Origin: Oscillospiraceae bacterium
GTDB lineage: Bacteria; Bacillota; Clostridia; Oscillospirales; CAG-272
Reading direction: 5' to 3'
Assembly (NCBI GenBank): GCA_015063845.1
Contig: SVTJ01000001.1
Location: 289,260 to 353,259 of the forward strand
DNA: 64,000 bases
A program made the translations under genes and the position numbers. Shown here in pieces: positions 58,901-64,000 of this stretch (the first letter of the stretch is position 1; each line of letters opens with the position of its first letter). A model generated the notes under the pieces. That model worked only from the letters and a program-made list of their open reading frames with translations. It was not told the DNA's origin and did not search any database.

Positions 58901-59326
58901 GGCGATCAAACGCCCATTCCCGCAGGTATAGTTTATCTCTCTTCCGCGATGAATAATATTCAGCTCGGAGACTATGCCTTGACCGAGGAGCAGATACTCT
59001 CGCTTGCCGAGGAAAAGTTCAAACGAAGCGGACTTATCCTCAATGAAGATAGCGTTGTCAATGCTTTCTCCCACTCTTCCTCACCCTTGCTCCTCTTGGG
59101 TATCAAGGAGAAGGACGGTAAATATGAGGGAAAAGCTTTGATAGACAGTGAAAAGTTTGAAGAGATCGAAGCTCAGATAATCGACAAGCTTACCGAGATA
59201 GGCAACAAGATATATTCGGGCGTAGCTGATTGCGCTCCGCTGAATTACAAGAACAGCGACCCCTGCAAGTGGTGCAAGCTCAAGCCCATATGCAGAAAGA
59301 ACGATTTTGCGAAAGGAGGATATTGA
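56000..59326 (+). CDS. addB: ATP-dependent nuclease subunit B
   Basis: FIFGNNGSGKTTKI Walker A, RCPFSYYATYLL and CKWCKLKPIC Fe-S cysteines, nuclease motif; start at ATG 56000. Confidence 0.93.
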   Translation: MIRFIFGNNGSGKTTKIINALREDAENGIRSVLIVPEQQAVQTEQLTLRELPPYAQLTLEVTNFSRLYNLVCRKYGGLSYSYVTKPIKHLIMWQAIRTALPELDEYAENAANDKVFSRTMLDTVSELKASGVSVEKLEELLDKLDESSLLYRKLKDILRIYVCYEALICDRYSDSADDLSKLYDKLCEHDFFKDKNVYIDAFTSYTNVEHKIIERIFATANNVTVTVPLPSPDYKDISTDSIVRSYSRLKRSAEHWDKPICEILDGALLSSAPAIRYLCENLWRIKSAQGNGKFDPEGHIVMEECANAYAEAEAVASHVLELLREGASCSDIVVIVRDTEKYRGIIEPALESAGVPFYLSEKTDLCSLAPIKLILTALKIEKYNWRKEDIIAYIKTGLSGCDTRETDIFEEYINTWNISGARFTSDVDWTMNPRGFTVDEKEDAKRFTKETLRIVNKVRKEICEPLNKLFILLHAAEDIPDMCTALYEFLNDISLEEKLTELAERETLWNNTKGAEELSSCYSIIINAFADIANALKGESASTDELAVILKTVFDQTEIGTIPTSIDEVTVGSASLIRSSNPKYAFVMGLCEGEFPANVDNSGLLTKQERSIMADLDCELGADVDIRSSEELMFVKNAFATPTERLYLLTSNANLKGDKISPSLPFRRVEALFKIDKHIFDSYDLSYVCGSPKSAASHIRNISSTATKNAVKKAVSEHIPTVGELADASVTAEEIRVSPTLVRSILGDKLKISPTAFEKYVRCPFSYYATYLLSLREPASGKFAANNFGSFIHHVLEELIKFSIPSSAEQAPPTNEEIVAKTDEIIQEYIKQIVPDQSVNTKRMAHLYKNIRSLSLLLINNVIKEFSDTNFRPVFFELSTNGEDGNPAPILISLDNGATMTLKGAIDRVDMWKDGDKAYIRIVDYKTGSKAFELSDVDVGLNLQMLFYLFCVCRDPGTKLRTSAELNGDQTPIPAGIVYLSSAMNNIQLGDYALTEEQILSLAEEKFKRSGLILNEDSVVNAFSHSSSPLLLLGIKEKDGKYEGKALIDSEKFEEIEAQIIDKLTEIGNKIYSGVADCAPLNYKNSDPCKWCKLKPICRKNDFAKGGY

Positions 59327-59327
59327 T

Positions 59328-62300
59328 ATGGCAACGGATTGGACACCGTCACAGTTAGACGCAATAGACACGCGAGACAAGACACTGCTTTTGAGCGCGG
59401 CGGCAGGCTCGGGAAAGACCAGTACGCTGACCGAGCGAATCATTCGCTCTATAACGACCGAAGATGAGACCAAGCGCGCCGATATCGGCAATATGCTTAT
59501 CGTTACATTCACTGTCGCAGCAGCCGCTGAGCTTAAAACAAAGATATACAATGCCCTTACAAGCGCGCTTGCCGAGGCTGTCGACAGCCCCAAGCTCTAC
59601 GAGCACCTTACAAAGCAGCTCATCAAGCTCGGAAGCGCAAAAATATCAACTATCGACTCCTTCTATCTGAGCGCAATAAAAGAAAATTTCTCAAAGCTCG
59701 GGCTTTCCTCAGCCTTCAGAATAGCTGACTACTCCGAGGTGGCGCTGCTCGCAAAAAACGTAATGACCGAGGTGGTCGATGAGTTTTACGATACTGTGGA
59801 CGACTTCCCAGCTCTTTGCGAGTGCTTCGAAAAGATACGCGACAAGGAAGACGTTATGGAGGGTGTTTTGCTCTCTATGTACCAAGAGTGTCTTTACGTA
59901 CCCGACGGTATAGAATTCGTAAAAAAATGCGCCGATAATTACAGAAGCTATACCTCTACGGATTTTCTCCGTACCAGCTTTGGCGCTGTTTTGGCAAACT
60001 ACGTGTCCCTTTTTGCCGATGCGTATCTAACGACCTATAACAAGGCTCTATCGTCTATCGAAAACCAAGAAGTGCCTATGAGAGCTTACTACGATGCCCT
60101 CAACCACGACCGAGTTTTTTGTATTAAGGTCAAGGGAATGCTGGAAAGCGGCAGCTGCACATACGTTGACCTTGCAAATGAATTTAACGGCTACAAGGCG
60201 GAAAAATTTGCGGGAAACGTCACGGGAGACAATATAACCTCGGACAGTCTATTCTGCAAAACGGTAAGAGACAGCTTTAAAAAGGATCTCGAAAAGATAA
60301 GAATTGCTTATTTTTGCTATTCGGCGACCGATATGGCAAGGTTTTTCGACGGTACTTCAAAAAATCTTTATATCATGTACGACGCGCTTTGCTCGTACAG
60401 AGATAAGTTTTTTGAGGAAAAGCAAAAGCGAAATATCATCGAGCTCTCCGACCTGAAGCAATATGCGTACAGACTTTTTGTGGATCAGAACAAGCAGCCG
60501 ACAGAGATCGCAAAGGAATACGCTTCACGCTTTACGGACATCTATATCGACGAATATCAGGACGTTGACCCCGTTCAGGACCTTATATTCAACGCGATAG
60601 CCACGCCGTCCAACAGATTTATGGTCGGTGATATAAAGCAAAGCATATACAGCTTCAGAGGCGCGGAGCCGTCTTTGTTCGCAAGCTACCGCTCAAGCTT
60701 TGCAAAGCACGGAACGCCAGAGGCTGCGTCTTCTCTTTATGAGACTATATTTATGTCCGAAAACTTCCGATGCAACAAGTCGGTGATCGACTTCACTAAT
60801 CTCGTTTGCTCAAGGCTCTTCTCTACCTGCAAGGAAAGCATCGGATATACAAAAGAGGACGATCTCGTTTTCCCAAAGACAAAGACGTCCAAGGCCGATG
60901 AGCCTAAGGTCAAGATAAACATTTTCGCCCAAGCTTCCAAGTTTAAAGCGACTGTCTCCTCTAAGACCGCCGAGGCTGACTTCATAGCCACCGAGATAGA
61001 AAGACTTCGCCGCGAGGACCCTTCGCTTAAGCTTTCCGAGATCGCCATACTTTACAGAAAAAACACACTTATCCCCGAGCTTGAGGAGAGGCTGGCGGCG
61101 CACGGAATAAAGACCACCAACGACGACAGCAAGAAGTATTTCCAGAACCCCGACGTTCTTATGATGCTGTCGATACTTAACACGATAGACAATCCCCAGC
61201 GTGATATTTATCTCACCGGCGCGCTTAATTCCCCGATATTCGGTTTTTCCGTTGAAGACATTATGCTCATCAACCGTTTCGGTGAGTACCGCGATTCTCT
61301 TTACGACAAGCTGTGCGTTGCCGCTGACGATAACAGCGAGCTTGGCGAGCGTTGCAGGTCGTTTGTTAAAACTCTGCAACATATGAGAGATATGTCAGCT
61401 TCTCTACCGATAGACAAGTTCTTGAAGTATCTCTTCGACACCGACGAGTTTGTCGCCTCGGGTCTCGTATGCGACAAGACAGCTTCGGGCAAGGGCGGAA
61501 ACCTCAAGCAGCTCTACGAATATGCGAGGACCTTTGAGTCAGGCTCTTTCAAGGGTCTTTACAGCTTTATTGAGTTCATAAACAGCCTTATAGACAGTGG
61601 AAATCAGATCTCGATCGGTTCGAAACATGCCGACGACGACTGCGTATCTCTAATGACAGTTCACAAGGCTAAGGGACTTGAACGCAAAGTGTGCTTCGTA
61701 TACGGCACGGGAGCGGAGCTTGTAAAAGACCTCAGCGACCTTCCGTTCTGCTTCGATCAAAACGTGGGTATCGCTATGCACCTTTCGGACAGCACGGGCT
61801 TTGCCGTCTACGAATCTCCCCTCTTCAACATTCTTGTTCTCAATGAAAGAATACGGCAGACCGAAGAGGAAATGCGCGTGCTTTACGTTGCGCTCACAAG
61901 AGCCAAGGAGCGTTTGTATATAACGGCGCATGACGGAAAGGCTCTTTGTACCACGATCGAAGCAAACGCTCAGAACTATGCGCAGCTCTCGGAAAAGTTT
62001 TTTATTATCAACGCAAAAAGCTACTCCGAATGGATACTCTCTGCTTTGTATTCTGCGCAAAGCGACTTTGCGGATATATCTTATATCGATGCGACGCAAT
62101 TCTCCGTAGCCGATACTGTGACTACCGAGCAAGAGACCTCACAAGAGGATATCGACACTGACCTTTATGACACGCTCAGAGAGAAATTCAGCTTTGAATA
62201 TCCTCTCGATAAGCTTCGTCGCGTGCCCGCAAAGCTCTCCGTTTCCCGTCTCTCACCTACCGTGCTTGACCAGAACGATGACGCAAAGGACATCGTCAAA

Positions 62301-62921
62301 AAGAAAAAGAAGACCGTTATCCCCGACTTTTTCCTGTCGGATATCTCGGAAGCGACTGCCGCTGAGCGCGGAACAGCAACGCACCTATTCTTGCAGTTCT
62401 GCGACTTCAAATCGCTCGCAAGATACGGGGCTGAGGAGATGCTCCACAAGCTCGACGAGGACGGATTTTTGCCGAGCAACGCAAAGGAACTTGTGTATCT
62501 CGACGAGATGGAAGCAATGCGCACGAGCGATCTTATGGATAAAATACTCTCCGCCAAGGAGATATTTACCGAGCAACGCTTTAATATGCTTATTCCCGTG
62601 CGTGAGATAACGACCGACAAGGAGCTTATCAAGCAGGCAGGCGACCGTACGACCGCCGTTCAGGGTGTTATCGACCTCGTTATCGTTGATGAGGACGGAA
62701 GCATAGGTCTTTACGACTACAAAACAGACCGAATAAGAGACGTCAAAAAGGCGAAAGAGCAGCTCAACGATGCCCACGCGTTGCAGCTTTCGTACTATGC
62801 GCGAGCTATTGAATTTTTATTCGGGAAGAGCCCCGACAGAGTTGCCGTTTACTCGACCCAACTGGCAAAGCTTATTGATATAGATGTCTGCGACCTCACT
62901 CTTTCAGGCGACATTCTTTGA
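59328..62921 (+). CDS. addA: ATP-dependent helicase/nuclease subunit A
   Basis: UvrD-like AAAGSGKTSTLTERI, DIYIDEYQDVDPVQ, MTVHKAKGLE, nuclease IDLVIVDEDGSIGLYDYKTDR; start at ATG 59328. Confidence 0.95.
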   Translation: MATDWTPSQLDAIDTRDKTLLLSAAAGSGKTSTLTERIIRSITTEDETKRADIGNMLIVTFTVAAAAELKTKIYNALTSALAEAVDSPKLYEHLTKQLIKLGSAKISTIDSFYLSAIKENFSKLGLSSAFRIADYSEVALLAKNVMTEVVDEFYDTVDDFPALCECFEKIRDKEDVMEGVLLSMYQECLYVPDGIEFVKKCADNYRSYTSTDFLRTSFGAVLANYVSLFADAYLTTYNKALSSIENQEVPMRAYYDALNHDRVFCIKVKGMLESGSCTYVDLANEFNGYKAEKFAGNVTGDNITSDSLFCKTVRDSFKKDLEKIRIAYFCYSATDMARFFDGTSKNLYIMYDALCSYRDKFFEEKQKRNIIELSDLKQYAYRLFVDQNKQPTEIAKEYASRFTDIYIDEYQDVDPVQDLIFNAIATPSNRFMVGDIKQSIYSFRGAEPSLFASYRSSFAKHGTPEAASSLYETIFMSENFRCNKSVIDFTNLVCSRLFSTCKESIGYTKEDDLVFPKTKTSKADEPKVKINIFAQASKFKATVSSKTAEADFIATEIERLRREDPSLKLSEIAILYRKNTLIPELEERLAAHGIKTTNDDSKKYFQNPDVLMMLSILNTIDNPQRDIYLTGALNSPIFGFSVEDIMLINRFGEYRDSLYDKLCVAADDNSELGERCRSFVKTLQHMRDMSASLPIDKFLKYLFDTDEFVASGLVCDKTASGKGGNLKQLYEYARTFESGSFKGLYSFIEFINSLIDSGNQISIGSKHADDDCVSLMTVHKAKGLERKVCFVYGTGAELVKDLSDLPFCFDQNVGIAMHLSDSTGFAVYESPLFNILVLNERIRQTEEEMRVLYVALTRAKERLYITAHDGKALCTTIEANAQNYAQLSEKFFIINAKSYSEWILSALYSAQSDFADISYIDATQFSVADTVTTEQETSQEDIDTDLYDTLREKFSFEYPLDKLRRVPAKLSVSRLSPTVLDQNDDAKDIVKKKKKTVIPDFFLSDISEATAAERGTATHLFLQFCDFKSLARYGAEEMLHKLDEDGFLPSNAKELVYLDEMEAMRTSDLMDKILSAKEIFTEQRFNMLIPVREITTDKELIKQAGDRTTAVQGVIDLVIVDEDGSIGLYDYKTDRIRDVKKAKEQLNDAHALQLSYYARAIEFLFGKSPDRVAVYSTQLAKLIDIDVCDLTLSGDIL

Positions 62922-62954
62922 CATTTGAAAGGTTTTTGGCATATGCTTTTTGTA

Positions 62955-62968
62955 GAGGGATATCCCTC
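62955..62968. promoter_or_regulatory. 14-bp perfect palindrome upstream of DUF11 gene (possible operator)
   Basis: GAGGGATATCCCTC in the addA-DUF11 intergenic gap. Confidence 0.4.
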
Positions 62969-62991
62969 AAAATATATACAAGGAGCATATA

Positions 62992-63846
62992 ATGGCAACC
63001 ATAGAAAATTTTGCAACTGTCAGCTACACCTCGGGCGGTGTGGCTGTTACAAGAACGTCAAATCTCGCGGAGATAGAGCTTAATTCCTCGTTGAGCTTTA
63101 CAAAGGAGACGCTTGGTGACACTTATACGGTGGGCACGCCCGTCACGTATGTTTTATCGTTGACCAACGATGCGACGACCCCTATCACGGGAATTAGCGT
63201 TGCGGACGATCTCGGCACGTTCACGCTTGACACGCAGGAGCTTACTCCTCTTGCATTTCAAGCCCCTGCTCTTCTGCTTATCAACGGTCAGGACAACACC
63301 GCCTCTCTTACGGTAACAGCTACCGACACGAGCGTAACTTTCAGCTTTCCAACGCTTGCAGCGGGGGCAACGGCGAACATCATATACAACGCAACACCTA
63401 ATGAGTTCGCTCCCCCCGCGCAAGGCTCATTTATCACGAACACCGCTGAGCTTACAAGCGACAGCGAATGTGCAAGCGGAAGTGCGACCGCGACCGTAAC
63501 TGCGGCTGAGGCAGCTGAGATAGAGGTGATAAAGTCGATGTCGCCCAACCCCGTTGTGTGCGGCGAGACGGTAACCTACACTATCCGCATATTCAACTAC
63601 GGCAATATTGCCGCTGAGGACGTTGTCCTCACCGATACGTTTACTCCCGCGCCCACGGATATCACCGTGTTCCGCAACGGTATTGAGCTTGTCGGTACGG
63701 GCTACACCTATATCGACGGCACGCTCACCGTTCCCGCGACAAACGGAGATACCGTGCCTGCCGCAACCTTCACGCGTGACGCGCAAACAGGTATCGTAAC
63801 GACCACTCCCGGTGTTGTTGAATACGTAATTACAGGTACTATCTAA
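62992..63846 (+). CDS. DUF11-type repeat protein without signal peptide or sortase motif
   Basis: Two DUF11-like repeats (TKETLGDTYTVGTPVTYVLSLTNDA..., IKSMSPNPVVCGETVTYTIRIFNYGNIAAEDVVLTDTF). Confidence 0.8.
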   Translation: MATIENFATVSYTSGGVAVTRTSNLAEIELNSSLSFTKETLGDTYTVGTPVTYVLSLTNDATTPITGISVADDLGTFTLDTQELTPLAFQAPALLLINGQDNTASLTVTATDTSVTFSFPTLAAGATANIIYNATPNEFAPPAQGSFITNTAELTSDSECASGSATATVTAAEAAEIEVIKSMSPNPVVCGETVTYTIRIFNYGNIAAEDVVLTDTFTPAPTDITVFRNGIELVGTGYTYIDGTLTVPATNGDTVPAATFTRDAQTGIVTTTPGVVEYVITGTI

Positions 63847-63913
63847 AAATCGAAGAAAACAAGGGCAGACCCGTTTCTCTGTTGTTCTTAACGGAGGAAT
63901 CACAAAAGTACAG

Positions 63914-63940
63914 AAACCGCAGATTGATTTTCTGCGGTTT
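63914..63940 (+). terminator. Rho-independent terminator of the DUF11 gene
   Basis: AAACCGCAGA-ttgattt-TCTGCGGTTTTT. Confidence 0.8.
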
Positions 63941-63952
63941 TTGTGCTATAAT
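63924..63952 (+). promoter_or_regulatory. Promoter whose -35 lies in the loop of the terminator hairpin
   Basis: TTGATT (63924-63929), 17 bp, TATAAT (63947-63952) with extended TGC. Confidence 0.6.
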
Positions 63953-63961
63953 AGGGGTATG

Positions 63962-63993
63962 GGCATAGCCCTATGCCTTTGTAATACAAAGGC
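63962..63993 (+). ncRNA. Two overlapping palindromes, possible start of a structured RNA truncated by window edge
   Basis: GGCATAG-cc-CTATGCC (63962-63977) and GCCTTTGTA-a-TACAAAGGC (63975-63993), just downstream of a promoter. Confidence 0.3.
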
Positions 63994-64000
63994 GAAACTT

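Overview
The window is a 64 kb chromosomal segment of a probably endospore-forming anaerobic Clostridia bacterium. It is mostly compact housekeeping operons. Plus-strand blocks: potA(partial)-potB-potCD (polyamine ABC transporter, PotC and PotD fused); cwlD-like amidase/radA/unknown; ackA; addB-addA followed by a DUF11 protein. Minus-strand blocks: pdaA-like deacetylase; a complete his operon led by a TrpR/YerC-like regulator; lgt/CPBP/HD; a complete pyr operon; a three-gene HprK-like kinase/PqqD/ER-type S26 peptidase cassette; an ~8 kb [FeFe]-hydrogenase operon (HydABC-like enzyme plus a HydS-like divergent hydrogenase, two DRTGG proteins, two lone HATPases, a PHP protein); polA; a low-GC island; tatD-gpsA-metG-nagA; ttcA/trmN6; ferredoxin; tmcAL; hydroxyacid dehydrogenase; htrA-RR-HK-rlmA-GT2. 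No CRISPR array, rRNA, tRNA, transposase or phage module was seen. Best candidates for something undescribed: (1) the orphan HprK-like/PqqD/S26B cassette, with no precursor, radical SAM or cyclase gene nearby; (2) the hydrogenase-linked putative redox/H2-sensing module; (3) a low-GC island at ~37.9-39.35 kb with a frame-disrupted small secreted-peptide gene, a polytopic membrane protein, a 17-bp perfect palindromic operator candidate, and two homologous flanking hairpins; (4) a promoter embedded in a terminator hairpin followed by two overlapping palindromes at the right edge, which may be the 5' end of a structured RNA. All calls come from reading the sequence; no searches were run.
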